From: RPQJ01 sp963778185
Lineage (GTDB): Bacteria; Pseudomonadota; Gammaproteobacteria; Steroidobacterales; Steroidobacteraceae
NCBI GenBank assembly: GCA_963778185.1
Contig: CAVZTF010000003.1
Coordinates: forward strand, 2,108,001 to 2,172,000
Direction: 5' to 3'
Length of the DNA stretch: 64,000 nt
In this document: in pieces, positions 29,430-37,798 of the stretch
How positions within the stretch are numbered: the stretch's first letter is position 1
Layout: each line of letters opens with the position of its first letter
Notes under the pieces: generated by a model
Databases searched by the model: none
What the model saw: the letters and a program-made list of their open reading frames with translations, nothing else
Told to the model about the DNA's origin: nothing
Position numbers and translations under genes: made by a program

Positions 29430-29465
29430 ACCCACAGCCCACAGCCCAAAGTCCACAGCCTTCTT
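29430..29465. repeat. Complementary heptad repeat between vapC and pilS
   Basis: Units CACAGCC, CACAGCC, then CACAGCC with TTC, the complement of the GGCTGTG variant, lie just before the pilS 3' end and mark the right boundary of the inserted block. Confidence 0.75.
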
Positions 29466-29467
29466 CC

Positions 29468-31111
29468 TCATCCCCATTCCCATCTCTGCGGATCCGCGAA
29501 AATAATCCTGAAAATGCTGCCACCGCCCGCCCGCGCCTCGTAGGCGAGCAGCGCGCCGTTGGTCTGGCACAACTCGCGCGAGATGAACAACCCGAGCCCG
29601 GTGCCGCCGGCGCCGTTGCTGAAGAACGGCTCGAAAATGCGCTCGGCATGCGCAGGGTCGATGCCCGCGCCGCGGTCCGCGATCTCGAGGAACGGCCGCC
29701 CGGTCGAGGCGATGCGGCCCAGTCGCAACGTGATCGGCGCCGGAGCGGCGGTTGCTGCGTGCTTGATGGCGTTCTCGCAGAGGTTCCACAGCACCTGGTG
29801 CAGGTGCGTCGGGTCGAACTGGACCAGCAGCGGGCCGGAGCCTGCATCCGTTTCCACGCGGAACCGGCCGGGTTCCAGCTGGATCGTCTGGCGGAACTCG
29901 TCCAGGAAGGGACCCAGCCATGCCCCGAGATCGAGCCGCTCCTGCTGCGTGTTGTCGCGCCGCGAAAGTTGCAGCACGTTGTCGATGATCTGGCTCACCC
30001 GGACGGCGTTCTTCTCGATGATGTCGGTGAGGTGGCGATCGTCCGGGCCAAGCGAGGGCGACTCGCGCAGCAACTGCCCGGCGTGGCTCATCGCGCCCAC
30101 CGGGTTGCGGATCTCGTGCGCGATGCTCGCACTCAGGCGTCCCAGCGACGCGAGCTTCGACTGCTGCACGCGTTCCGCCATGATGCTGGTGTCCTCGAGG
30201 AACACGAGCACGGGACCGGGCCCCGTCTCCGACAGCGAGACGAAATGCGGGCGGATCACCGTGCCGCCGTCCGCGGAAACGACCTCGCCGGTCGAGTCGC
30301 GACGGTCGGATGCCTGCCGCCGCCAGGTCTCGAGCAGGTACAGCAGGCGAGGGGAGACCTCGCCGAGCAGCGCGCCACGCTCGACCGGCCCGCCCTTCAG
30401 CATGCGTGCCGCCGTCTCGTTGACGAGCCGCACCCGGTCGGCGCCGTCGACCACGAGGATGCTCTCGCGCAAGTGCTGCACGATGAACTGGTTCAGCTCG
30501 CTCAGGTTCGCGAGGTCGACGTCGCGTTGCTGCACGCGCGCCTCGCTCTCCCGCAGCTGGTGGGCCAGCGGGATCGCGAGCAGCGTGATCGCGAACAGGC
30601 TCGCGCCGGTGAGGCCGGTCACCAGGAAGTCCGCGCCGTGGCTCAAGCCGGACAGCGTCGACACGGTGGTCTCGAACAGCAGGGCGAGGGTGATCAATGC
30701 GGTGGCGAGCAGCGCGAGGCGTGGCTGCACGATCGCGGCGGTGGCGCCGGCGGGCAGGATCAGCAGCGTGGCGAGGCCGCTCCCCATGCCGCCGCTCGCG
30801 TGGATGAGCAGGGTGACTGCGATCGTGTCCACGGCCAGCTGGAACAGGGCGAGCCACTCCGCGCTGGGCCAGCGGCGCTGGATCGCCTGGATCGACACCA
30901 GCCCGAACGAGAAATGCGCGACGCAGATGCCGAGGAAGAGCCCCGGGAACGCCGTTCCGACGCTGCGCGTGGGCGCGTCGAAGAAGAACACCAGGATCAG
31001 CACCATCGGCACCAGCAGCCGGAAGATGTTGAGCAGGCTGATCACCCGCCACGGAAGTTCGGCGGAGCTGGTCGCGGGCGGTCGGGGGCCGGGATTCGGG
31101 TTCGGGGGCAT
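29468..31111 (-). CDS. pilS: Sensor histidine kinase PilS
   Basis: Membrane kinase partner of PilR. From the ATG at 31111 (MPPNPNPG) it has 547 aa; an in-frame ATG at 31144 would add 11. About six membrane helices occupy residues 20-195, followed by a PAS-like region, the H box SIAHEIRNPVGAMSHAG, the N box NLCENAIKHA and the G boxes DRGAGIDP and GTGLGLFIS. In other bacteria pilS is directly followed by pilR; here the pair is split. Confidence 0.93.
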   Translation of the reverse strand: MPPNPNPGPRPPATSSAELPWRVISLLNIFRLLVPMVLILVFFFDAPTRSVGTAFPGLFLGICVAHFSFGLVSIQAIQRRWPSAEWLALFQLAVDTIAVTLLIHASGGMGSGLATLLILPAGATAAIVQPRLALLATALITLALLFETTVSTLSGLSHGADFLVTGLTGASLFAITLLAIPLAHQLRESEARVQQRDVDLANLSELNQFIVQHLRESILVVDGADRVRLVNETAARMLKGGPVERGALLGEVSPRLLYLLETWRRQASDRRDSTGEVVSADGGTVIRPHFVSLSETGPGPVLVFLEDTSIMAERVQQSKLASLGRLSASIAHEIRNPVGAMSHAGQLLRESPSLGPDDRHLTDIIEKNAVRVSQIIDNVLQLSRRDNTQQERLDLGAWLGPFLDEFRQTIQLEPGRFRVETDAGSGPLLVQFDPTHLHQVLWNLCENAIKHAATAAPAPITLRLGRIASTGRPFLEIADRGAGIDPAHAERIFEPFFSNGAGGTGLGLFISRELCQTNGALLAYEARAGGGSIFRIIFADPQRWEWG

Positions 31112-31196
31112 TCGCGGCAGTTTGTCGTCTCGCCGGGGGCGCATCAACACGGCAGGCTGGAATCGAAGTGTCGGTCCGGCCAGAGGATTGCCGATA

Positions 31197-31211
31197 TGCA
31201 GGATTTCTGCA
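31197..31211. promoter_or_regulatory. Small palindrome upstream of an antitoxin gene
   Basis: TGCAG-GATTT-CTGCA lies 12 bases upstream of the GTG at 31223. It would act as an operator if translation starts at that GTG rather than at the ATG at 31196. Short arms make this tentative. Confidence 0.4.
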
Positions 31212-31222
31212 ATGCTGATTGC

Positions 31223-31504
31223 GTGAAAACGGCCATTACCATCACGAGCCGGGGCGTCATCACGCTCCCAGCGCGCTTGCGCCGGGCGCTCGGCCTGCAT
31301 GCCGAGGACCAGCTGATCGCGGAGGTGACGGCCGATGGTCTGCTGCTCAGGCCGGCGGTCACGCTGCCCATCGAGGTGTACACGCCTGAGCGCGCGCGCG
31401 AGTTCGACGAGGCCGAGGCGGAGCTGGCTGAAGTCCTGCGGCTGTCGACCCGTCCGGGCCGACCCGCGGCGGCCCGTAAGCGACCGGCAAAGCGCGGGCG
31501 CTGA
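31223..31504 (+). CDS. AbrB-family antitoxin-like regulator
   Basis: A 93-aa protein opening KTAITITSRGVITLPARLRRALGLHAEDQLIAEVTADGLLLRPAV, a typical AbrB/SpoVT fold, then an acidic helix (ERAREFDEAEAELAEVL) and a basic tail. The start is GTG at 31223; ATG at 31196 is the alternative. It precedes a PIN-domain gene by 14 bases. Confidence 0.82.
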   Translation: MKTAITITSRGVITLPARLRRALGLHAEDQLIAEVTADGLLLRPAVTLPIEVYTPERAREFDEAEAELAEVLRLSTRPGRPAAARKRPAKRGR

Positions 31505-31518
31505 TCCCAGCCCGTGCC

Positions 31519-31929
31519 ATGCGCGTCTTTCTCGACGCGAACATCCTGTTCTCGGCGGCCAAGTCCAACGGCGCCGTTCGGGCGCTTGTCGGCCAGCTCG
31601 CGGCGGCCGGCCACGCGCTGGTCGTGGATGCATACGTGGTCGCGGAGGCTCGTCGTAACCTCATCGCGAAGGGCGCGGGGGCGCTCGATGCCCTGGAGGA
31701 GTTGCTGGAGGCGATCGAGGTCGCCCCTCATCGGCCCACGCAGCTTCCGCCCGATCTTGCGGAAGTCGTCCCAGACAAGGACCGGCCCGTCATGGCCGCC
31801 GCGATCCGCCTCGGCTGCGATGCGCTGGTCACGGGCGACCGTACCCATTTCGGTGCTCTCTATGGTTCCGTGCGGCACGGCGTGGCCGTTCATTCCCCTC
31901 GCTCGCTCGCGGAAGCGTTGAACGGTTAG
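31519..31929 (+). CDS. PIN-domain toxin
   Basis: A 136-aa PIN nuclease with FLDANILFSAAKSNGAV at the N-terminus, EARRNL in the middle, DKDRPVMAAAIRLGCDALVTGDRTHFG carrying the remaining acidic residues. Second antitoxin/PIN pair around the pil cluster, located between pilS and sucC. Confidence 0.88.
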   Translation: MRVFLDANILFSAAKSNGAVRALVGQLAAAGHALVVDAYVVAEARRNLIAKGAGALDALEELLEAIEVAPHRPTQLPPDLAEVVPDKDRPVMAAAIRLGCDALVTGDRTHFGALYGSVRHGVAVHSPRSLAEALNG

Positions 31930-31966
31930 ACTACGCGGCCTCGTTCCCTGCCCCGGGTCGCGCCGC

Positions 31967-33130
31967 ATGAACCTGCACGAATACCAGTCCAAGCAGCTCT
32001 TTTCCCGTTACGGCATCCCGGTCCCGGCCGGCCACGTCGCCTCCACGCCCGGGGAGGCCGCCGACGCGGCCCGCCGCCTCGGTGGCGGCCTGTGGGTCGT
32101 CAAGGCGCAGGTGCACGCGGGCGGCCGCGGCAAGGCGGGCGGGGTGAAGCTCGCAAAGACGTTCGAGGACGTGAGCGCTGCGGCGGCGGGCATGCTCGGC
32201 AAGCGCCTCACGACCAAGCAGACGGGTCCCGAGGGGCTGCCGATCCACCAGGTCTACGTCGAGACGGGCTCGAAGATCGCGCGCGAGTTGTACGTGAGCC
32301 TGCTCCTGAACCGCGACACCGGCCGCATCGCGTTCGTGGCCTCCGCTGCCGGCGGCATGGACATCGAGGAAGTCGCCGCGAAGACGCCCGAGAAGATCGT
32401 GCGTGTCGAGATCCATCCGGCGACCGGCCTGCAGGGCTCGCACTGCCGCGCGCTCGCCTACGGCCTCGGCCTCAAGGGTCCGCAGGTCGCCGAGTTCGAG
32501 GGCATCGCGCGCGCCCTCTACAAGCTGTACCTGGAGTGCGACGCGAGCCTGGTCGAGGTCAACCCGCTGATCGTGACGGCGGACGGCAAGGTCGTCGCGC
32601 TCGACGCCAAGATCAACATCGAGGACAACGCGCTCTTCCGCCAGCAGGACCTCGTGGCCTGGCGCGACGTGACCCAGGAAGATCCGGTCGAGCGCCACGC
32701 CAGCGAGGCGGAACTGAACTACGTCTCGCTCGACGGCGACATCGCCTGCATGGTCAACGGCGCGGGCCTCGCCATGGCGACCATGGACCTGATCAAGCTG
32801 CACGGCGGCTCGCCGGCGAACTTCCTCGACGTGGGCGGCGGCGCCACGCGCGAGCGCGTCACGACGGCCTTCAAGCTGATCCTCGAGAACCGCAAGGTGA
32901 AGGCGATCCTCGTCAACATCTTTGGCGGCATCGTCCGCTGCGACATGATCGCGGAAGGCGTGATCGGCGCCGCGCGCGACCTCGGCCTGCATCTGCCGGT
33001 CGTGGTGCGCATCGAGGGCACCAACGCGCCGCAGGGGCGCAGGATGCTTGCCGAGAGCGGGCTCGCGCTGATCGCCGCGGCCGACCTGACCGATGCGGCG
33101 AAGAAAGTCGTCGCGGCTGCGAGGAAGTAA
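31967..33130 (+). CDS. sucC: Succinyl-CoA synthetase beta subunit
   Basis: ADP-forming subunit of the TCA-cycle enzyme. The 387 aa begin MNLHEYQSKQLFSRYGIPVPAG, with the ATP-grasp part (KAQVHAGGRGKAGGVKLAK) and the C-terminal CoA-ligase part (NIFGGIVRCDMIAEGVI, PVVVRIEGTNAPQGRR). It lies two bases before sucD. Confidence 0.97.
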   Translation: MNLHEYQSKQLFSRYGIPVPAGHVASTPGEAADAARRLGGGLWVVKAQVHAGGRGKAGGVKLAKTFEDVSAAAAGMLGKRLTTKQTGPEGLPIHQVYVETGSKIARELYVSLLLNRDTGRIAFVASAAGGMDIEEVAAKTPEKIVRVEIHPATGLQGSHCRALAYGLGLKGPQVAEFEGIARALYKLYLECDASLVEVNPLIVTADGKVVALDAKINIEDNALFRQQDLVAWRDVTQEDPVERHASEAELNYVSLDGDIACMVNGAGLAMATMDLIKLHGGSPANFLDVGGGATRERVTTAFKLILENRKVKAILVNIFGGIVRCDMIAEGVIGAARDLGLHLPVVVRIEGTNAPQGRRMLAESGLALIAAADLTDAAKKVVAAARK

Positions 33131-33132
33131 TC

Positions 33133-34185
33133 ATGTCGATCCTGGTCAACAAGAACACGCGCGTCCTCTGCCAGGGCTTCACCGGCAAGCAGGGCACGTT
33201 CCACTCGCAGCAGTGCCTCGACTACGGCACCCGGCTGGTCGGCGGCGTCACGCCGGGTCGCGGCGGCGAGAAGCACCTCGGCCTTCCCGTGTTCGACACG
33301 GTGCGCGATGCCGTCGCGAAGACTGGGGCGGACGCCACGATGATCTACGTGCCGGCCGCCTTTGCGGCCGACGCGATCATCGAGGCGGCGGATGCCGGCA
33401 TCGAGCTGATCGTGTGCATCACCGAGGGCATCCCGGTGAACGACATGGTCAAGGTCAAGGCGGCGCTGCGCGATTCGAAGTCGCGCCTCGTGGGCCCGAA
33501 TTGCCCGGGCGTCATCACGCCGGGCGAGTGCAAGATCGGCATCATGCCGGGCTTCGTGCACAAGAAGGGCCGCGTGGGGATCGTGTCGCGCTCGGGCACG
33601 CTCACCTACGAGGCGGTGTTCCAGACGACGAACAACGGGCTCGGCCAGAGCACCTGCGTCGGCATCGGCGGCGACCCGGTGCGCGGCATGAACTTCATCG
33701 AGGTGATCGAGCTCTTCGAGCGTGATCCGCAGACCGAAGGCATCATCATGGTCGGCGAGATCGGCGGCAGCGACGAGGAGGCGGCCGCGGAGTACATCCG
33801 CGGGAATGTCACGAAACCGGTCGTCGCCTACATCGCGGGCGTCACGGCACCCGCGGGCAAGCGCATGGGGCACGCCGGCGCGGTCATCTCGGGCGGCAAG
33901 GGCACGGCGGCGGACAAGTTCGCGGCGCTGGAGGCGGCGAAGGTGACGACGGTGCGTTCGCCGGCCGAGCTCGGTTCCGCGATCGAGAAGCGACTGAAGG
34001 GGTCGGCAGGGAAGGCGAAGGTCGTCATCAAGACCAAGGCCAAGCCCAAGGCCAAGGTGAAGGCCAAGGCGAAAAAGACGCCGCTGCGCGCGTCGGCACG
34101 CAGGACCGCAAAGACGCCCCGATCGACGAAGGCTGCGAAGTCGGCCGGCAAGCCGACGCGCCGCCGGTGGTCCCGCCTGCGGTAG
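33133..34185 (+). CDS. sucD: Succinyl-CoA synthetase alpha subunit with basic C-terminal tail
   Basis: CoA-binding subunit; the phosphorylated His is in GHAGAVISGG near residue 247, and CoA contacts are in the N-terminal QGFTGKQGTFHS. The normal protein ends near residue 293; here about 57 further residues follow, dominated by Lys and Ala with Thr, Pro and Arg (for example VIKTKAKPKAKVKAKAKK), giving 350 aa. The tail resembles histone H1/AlgP-like low-complexity tails. It is read through in one open frame and is followed by a strong terminator. Confidence 0.95.
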   Translation: MSILVNKNTRVLCQGFTGKQGTFHSQQCLDYGTRLVGGVTPGRGGEKHLGLPVFDTVRDAVAKTGADATMIYVPAAFAADAIIEAADAGIELIVCITEGIPVNDMVKVKAALRDSKSRLVGPNCPGVITPGECKIGIMPGFVHKKGRVGIVSRSGTLTYEAVFQTTNNGLGQSTCVGIGGDPVRGMNFIEVIELFERDPQTEGIIMVGEIGGSDEEAAAEYIRGNVTKPVVAYIAGVTAPAGKRMGHAGAVISGGKGTAADKFAALEAAKVTTVRSPAELGSAIEKRLKGSAGKAKVVIKTKAKPKAKVKAKAKKTPLRASARRTAKTPRSTKAAKSAGKPTRRRWSRLR

Positions 34186-34209
34186 GCGCCGGCAAGAGCC
34201 TGGTACGCG

Positions 34210-34240
34210 GAAATGGGCCCTCGGGGCCCATTTCTGTTTC
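34210..34240 (+). terminator. Intrinsic terminator after sucD
   Basis: GAAATGGGCCC and GGGCCCATTTC pair over 11 bases around a TCG loop and are followed by TGTTTC. It begins 25 bases after the sucD stop. Confidence 0.85.
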
Positions 34241-34313
34241 AACCCGTGCGATTCGCACGTTTCCGCGGCAACGTTCCACGGCCAGAGTCCTGCTACGCGA
34301 CCAGCGGCGGCTA

Positions 34314-34350
34314 TGACGCCTTGCGTCATATGACGCAGCGCGTTATAAGG
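34314..34350 (+). promoter_or_regulatory. higBA promoter with two tandem palindromes
   Basis: ATGACGC-CTT-GCGTCAT (34314-34330) is a perfect palindrome; ATGACGC-AGC-GCGTTAT (34331-34347) is a second, slightly imperfect copy. A TTGCGT at 34322 and TATAAG at 34345, 17 bases apart, form a sigma-70 promoter overlapped by both, so binding of HigA would block transcription. Confidence 0.7.
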
Positions 34351-34363
34351 CGAGGGACCGCCG

Positions 34364-34648
34364 ATGATCGTGAGCTTTCGCGACCGGGAAACGGAGCGGA
34401 TCTGGACAGGCGAGCGCAGCCGACGACTGCCGCCGTGGATTCATGCGGCCGCGGTTCGCAAGCTGCGCATGGTGTATTGCGCCCAGTCTCTAGCGGACCT
34501 CACGACACCGCGCGGCAACCGGCTGGAGGCCCTGTCGGGGGACCGACTCGGGCAGTTCAGCGTTCGGGTCAATGACCAGTGGAGGATTTGCTTCCGCTGG
34601 ACGGAGCGAGGTGCTGAACATGTCGAAATCGTCGACTACCACTCGTAA
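34364..34648 (+). CDS. higB: HigB-type RelE-superfamily toxin
   Basis: A 94-aa protein: MIVSFRDRETERIWTGERSRRLP, then AAVRKLRMVYCAQSLADLTTPRGNRLEALSGDRLGQFSVRVNDQWRICFRW, the HigB/RelE pattern of host-inhibition toxins that cleave mRNA on ribosomes. Toxin first, antitoxin second is characteristic of hig modules. It overlaps higA by 29 bases. Confidence 0.9.
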   Translation: MIVSFRDRETERIWTGERSRRLPPWIHAAAVRKLRMVYCAQSLADLTTPRGNRLEALSGDRLGQFSVRVNDQWRICFRWTERGAEHVEIVDYHS

Positions 34649-34949
34649 GAGGCGGAATCCGCAGTGGATTCACAACCCGCACCCGGGCGAGATCCTGCTG
34701 GAGGAGTTCATGAAGCCTCTGGAATTGAGCCAGAACGCGCTGGCCAGGGCACTGAAGGTTCCACCGCGTCGCGTCAACGAACTCGTACTCGGTAAGCGTG
34801 CGGTGTCAGCAGATACGGATCTCCGCCTTGCGCGCTATCTCGGCATGTCCGAGGGCTTCTTTCTCGGCCTGCAGGTGCAATTCGACCTCATGGAGCAGAA
34901 GCGCAAGCTCGGCCCGAAGCTGGCCGAGATCCAGCCCCGCGCCGCCTGA
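34620..34949 (+). CDS. higA: HigA-type helix-turn-helix antitoxin
   Basis: A 109-aa Xre-family antitoxin with NPHPGEILLEEFMKPLELSQNALARALKVPPRRVNELVLGKRAVSADTDLRLARYLGMSEGFFLGLQ. The start at 34620 lies within the end of higB. It is expected to repress its own promoter through the tandem palindromes upstream. Confidence 0.92.
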   Translation: MSKSSTTTRKRRNPQWIHNPHPGEILLEEFMKPLELSQNALARALKVPPRRVNELVLGKRAVSADTDLRLARYLGMSEGFFLGLQVQFDLMEQKRKLGPKLAEIQPRAA

Positions 34950-35051
34950 CCGATTCCGCGCCCCGCTCGCGGAAACCCCGCATGAACCGGCGGGACGCGA
35001 CGCCTAGAGTTACCGGAGAGGATCGCCGCTTCCGGCCGGTCGAGGTGCCCC

Positions 35052-36812
35052 ATGGAATGGTCGCCCATCGCCAAGCCGCGCGATGTGCGACGCGCGCCCA
35101 ACCTTGCGGACTACGACCAGGCCCGCCGCGGATTCACCTGGAGCGAGGCCGCGGCGCAGCTCGAAGGCCTGCCCGGCGGCGCGCTCAACATGGCGCACGA
35201 GGCGGTGGGTCGTCACGCCCGCGGCGCGAACGCTGACCGGACCGCGATCCGCTTCATCGCCCGCGACCTGCCGGCGCAGGAAATCACCTTCCGGCAGCTG
35301 GACGATTCGGCAAACCGGTTCGCCAACGTCCTCGCGAGCCTGGGCGTGCAGCGCGGTCAGCGCGTCGCCACGCTCATGGGACGCGTGCCTGCGCTTTACT
35401 CGATCGTGCTGGGCAGCCTCGCCGCCGGGGCCGTCTATTGCCCGCTCTTCTCCGCATTCGGACCCGAGCCGGTGAAGTCCCGCCTCGAACTCGGTGCGGT
35501 GCGCCTGCTCGTCACCACGGACCTCTACTACCGTCGCAAGGTCGCTCCGATCCGCGCGGGCCTTCCGGACCTGCAGCACGTGCTGGTGCTGCGCACGCCG
35601 GGCGCCGGCGACCTGCCCGAGGGCACGCAGGATTTCGCGGCATGCATGAACGCGGCCTCCCCGCAGTTCCAGGTCGTCCACACGGACCCGGAGGACTACG
35701 CGCTCCTGCACTTCACCAGCGGCACGACGGGCAAGCCGAAAGGCGTGCTGCACGCGCACGCGGCGATCGTCGCGCACGTCGCAACTGCACGCTGGGTGCT
35801 CGACCTGCAGGACGGCGACGTCTACTGGTGCACGGCCGACCCGGGTTGGGTGACGGGCATCTCCTACGGCGTCATCGCGCCGCTCGCCTGCGGCATCGGC
35901 ATGGTCGTGGATCGCGAGGAGTACGACGCGCCACGCTGGTACGAAATCCTCGACACCGAGCGGGTCACGGTCTGGTACACGGCCCCGACCGCGATCCGCA
36001 TGCTGATGAAGGCGGGGACCGAGCTTGCGCGCGCACGCAAGTACCCGGCACTGCGCCATCTCGTGAGCGTGGGTGAGCCGCTCAATCCCGAGGCCGTGGT
36101 GTGGGGCGTCGAGGCCTTCGGCCTGCCGTTCCACGACACCTGGTGGCAGACCGAAACCGGCGCGATCATGGTCGCCAACTATCCCTGCATGGACATCCGT
36201 CCCGGCTCGATGGGACGGCCGGTCCCCGGCGTCGAGGCCGGCATCGTGCGGCCGCGCGAGGACGGTGGTGTCGATGAAGTCAACGCGCCGGATGCGGTGG
36301 GCGAGCTCGCGCTGAAACCGGGCTGGCCCTCGATGTTCCGCGGCTACCTGAACCAGCCGGAGCGGTATGCGAAGTGCTTCCGCGGCGGCTGGTATCTCTC
36401 GGGCGACCTCGCCAGGCGCGATGCCGACGGCTATTACTGGTTCGTCGGTCGCGCGGACGACGTGATCAAGGCGGCCGGCCACCTCATCAGCCCGTTCGAA
36501 GTCGAGAGCGTGCTGATGACCCACCCGGCGGTGTCCCAGGCGGGCGTGATCGGCGTGCCGGATCCGGTCGCGGGATCCGCCGTGAAGGCCTTCGTCGAGT
36601 TGAAGGTGGGCCACTCGGCCAGCGAGGCCCTGCGCAAGGACATCCTGGCCCACGCGCGGCGCCAGCTCGGCGTGGCGGTCGCGCCGCGCGAGATCGCGTT
36701 CAGCGAGCAGCTGCCGCGCACCCGCAGCGGCAAGATCATGCGTCGCCTGCTGCGGGCCCGCGAGCTGGGCCTGCCCGAAGGCGACCTCTCCACCCTCGAG
36801 GGCGCGTCATGA
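35052..36812 (+). CDS. Acetyl-CoA synthetase-like acyl-CoA ligase
   Basis: A 586-aa member of the ANL superfamily closest in pattern to acetate/propionate-CoA ligases. The ATP loop TSGTTGKPKG is near residue 223, WWQTETG is the A5-type motif, YLSGDLARRDADGYYWFVGRADDVIKAAGHLISP the hinge region, and RTRSGKIMRR carries the catalytic Lys that is often acetylated. It overlaps the E1alpha gene (ATGA), suggesting that it supplies or uses the same acyl-CoA pool as the following dehydrogenase complex. Confidence 0.88.
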   Translation: MEWSPIAKPRDVRRAPNLADYDQARRGFTWSEAAAQLEGLPGGALNMAHEAVGRHARGANADRTAIRFIARDLPAQEITFRQLDDSANRFANVLASLGVQRGQRVATLMGRVPALYSIVLGSLAAGAVYCPLFSAFGPEPVKSRLELGAVRLLVTTDLYYRRKVAPIRAGLPDLQHVLVLRTPGAGDLPEGTQDFAACMNAASPQFQVVHTDPEDYALLHFTSGTTGKPKGVLHAHAAIVAHVATARWVLDLQDGDVYWCTADPGWVTGISYGVIAPLACGIGMVVDREEYDAPRWYEILDTERVTVWYTAPTAIRMLMKAGTELARARKYPALRHLVSVGEPLNPEAVVWGVEAFGLPFHDTWWQTETGAIMVANYPCMDIRPGSMGRPVPGVEAGIVRPREDGGVDEVNAPDAVGELALKPGWPSMFRGYLNQPERYAKCFRGGWYLSGDLARRDADGYYWFVGRADDVIKAAGHLISPFEVESVLMTHPAVSQAGVIGVPDPVAGSAVKAFVELKVGHSASEALRKDILAHARRQLGVAVAPREIAFSEQLPRTRSGKIMRRLLRARELGLPEGDLSTLEGAS

Positions 36813-37798
36813 GCGATCTGCCCGCCGGCCTCACCCGGGAGCGCGCACTGCACCTGCTGCGGGAGATGCTGCGCATCCGCCAGTTCGAAGTCCGCTGCGC
36901 CGAGGTCTATGCCGCCGGGCAGATCCGCGGCTTCATGCACCTTTACGACGGCGAGGAGGCCATCGCGGTCGGGGTCATGCAGGTACTCGAGCCCGGCGAT
37001 GCCATCGTCTCGACCTACCGCGAGCACGGCCACGCCATCGCGCGCGGCATCGCGATGGGTCCGCTCATGGCCGAGCTCTACGGCAAGCGCACCGGCTGCA
37101 GCGGCGGACGTGGCGGATCGATGCACATCTTCGACGCGGCGACGCGCTTCTACGGCGGCAACGCGATCGTGGGTGGCGGTTTGCCGCTCGCCGTTGGCCT
37201 GGCGCTGGCCGAAAGGATGCAGGGTCGGCGCGGGCTCGCGGCATGCTTCTTCGGCGAGGGCGCCGCGGCCGAGGGCGAGTTCCACGAGTCAATGAACCTC
37301 GCGGCGCTGTGGAAGCTGCCGGTGCTGTTCCTGTGCGAGAACAACCTCTACGCCATGGGCACGGCGCTCGCGCGCTCCGAGTCGCAGACGGACATCCACG
37401 CCAAGGCGGCGGCCTACGGCGTGCGCTCGGCGGCGGTGGACGGCATGGACGTGTTCGCGGTCGAGTCCGCCGTGCGCGAGGCCGCCGGATTCGCGCGGTC
37501 GGGGCAGGGGCCGTCCCTGCTCGAGCTGCGCACCTACCGCTTCCGTGCGCACTCGATGTTCGACGCGCAGCTCTATCGCGACAAGGCCGAGATCGAGGAA
37601 TGGCAGAAGCACGGCCCGATCATCACGCTCACGACGCGGCTCAAGGCCGCGGGCCTCATGACGGAAGAGGACTTCCAGCGCCTGATGCGGGAAGCCGACT
37701 CGGAGGTCCAGGGCGCCGTCGATTTCGCCACCGGCTCCGAGTGGGAGCCCGTGGAGGACCTGGCGCGGCACGTCTACGCGGAGGTCGCGAGGCCATGA
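36809..37798 (+). CDS. pdhA: 2-oxoacid dehydrogenase E1 component, alpha subunit
   Basis: Thiamine-diphosphate-dependent subunit (329 aa) of a pyruvate/acetoin-type dehydrogenase. Visible are FMHLYDGEEAIAVGV, YREHGHAIARG, GRGGSMHIFDAATRFYGGNAIVGG and the diphosphate motif FGEGAAAEGEFHESMNLAALWKLPVLFLCENN. The heterotetrameric E1 type differs from the AceE type of most gammaproteobacteria. Substrate (pyruvate versus acetoin or branched-chain) is not certain; the GGSMH pattern favours pyruvate or acetoin. Confidence 0.9.
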   Translation: MSDLPAGLTRERALHLLREMLRIRQFEVRCAEVYAAGQIRGFMHLYDGEEAIAVGVMQVLEPGDAIVSTYREHGHAIARGIAMGPLMAELYGKRTGCSGGRGGSMHIFDAATRFYGGNAIVGGGLPLAVGLALAERMQGRRGLAACFFGEGAAAEGEFHESMNLAALWKLPVLFLCENNLYAMGTALARSESQTDIHAKAAAYGVRSAAVDGMDVFAVESAVREAAGFARSGQGPSLLELRTYRFRAHSMFDAQLYRDKAEIEEWQKHGPIITLTTRLKAAGLMTEEDFQRLMREADSEVQGAVDFATGSEWEPVEDLARHVYAEVARP

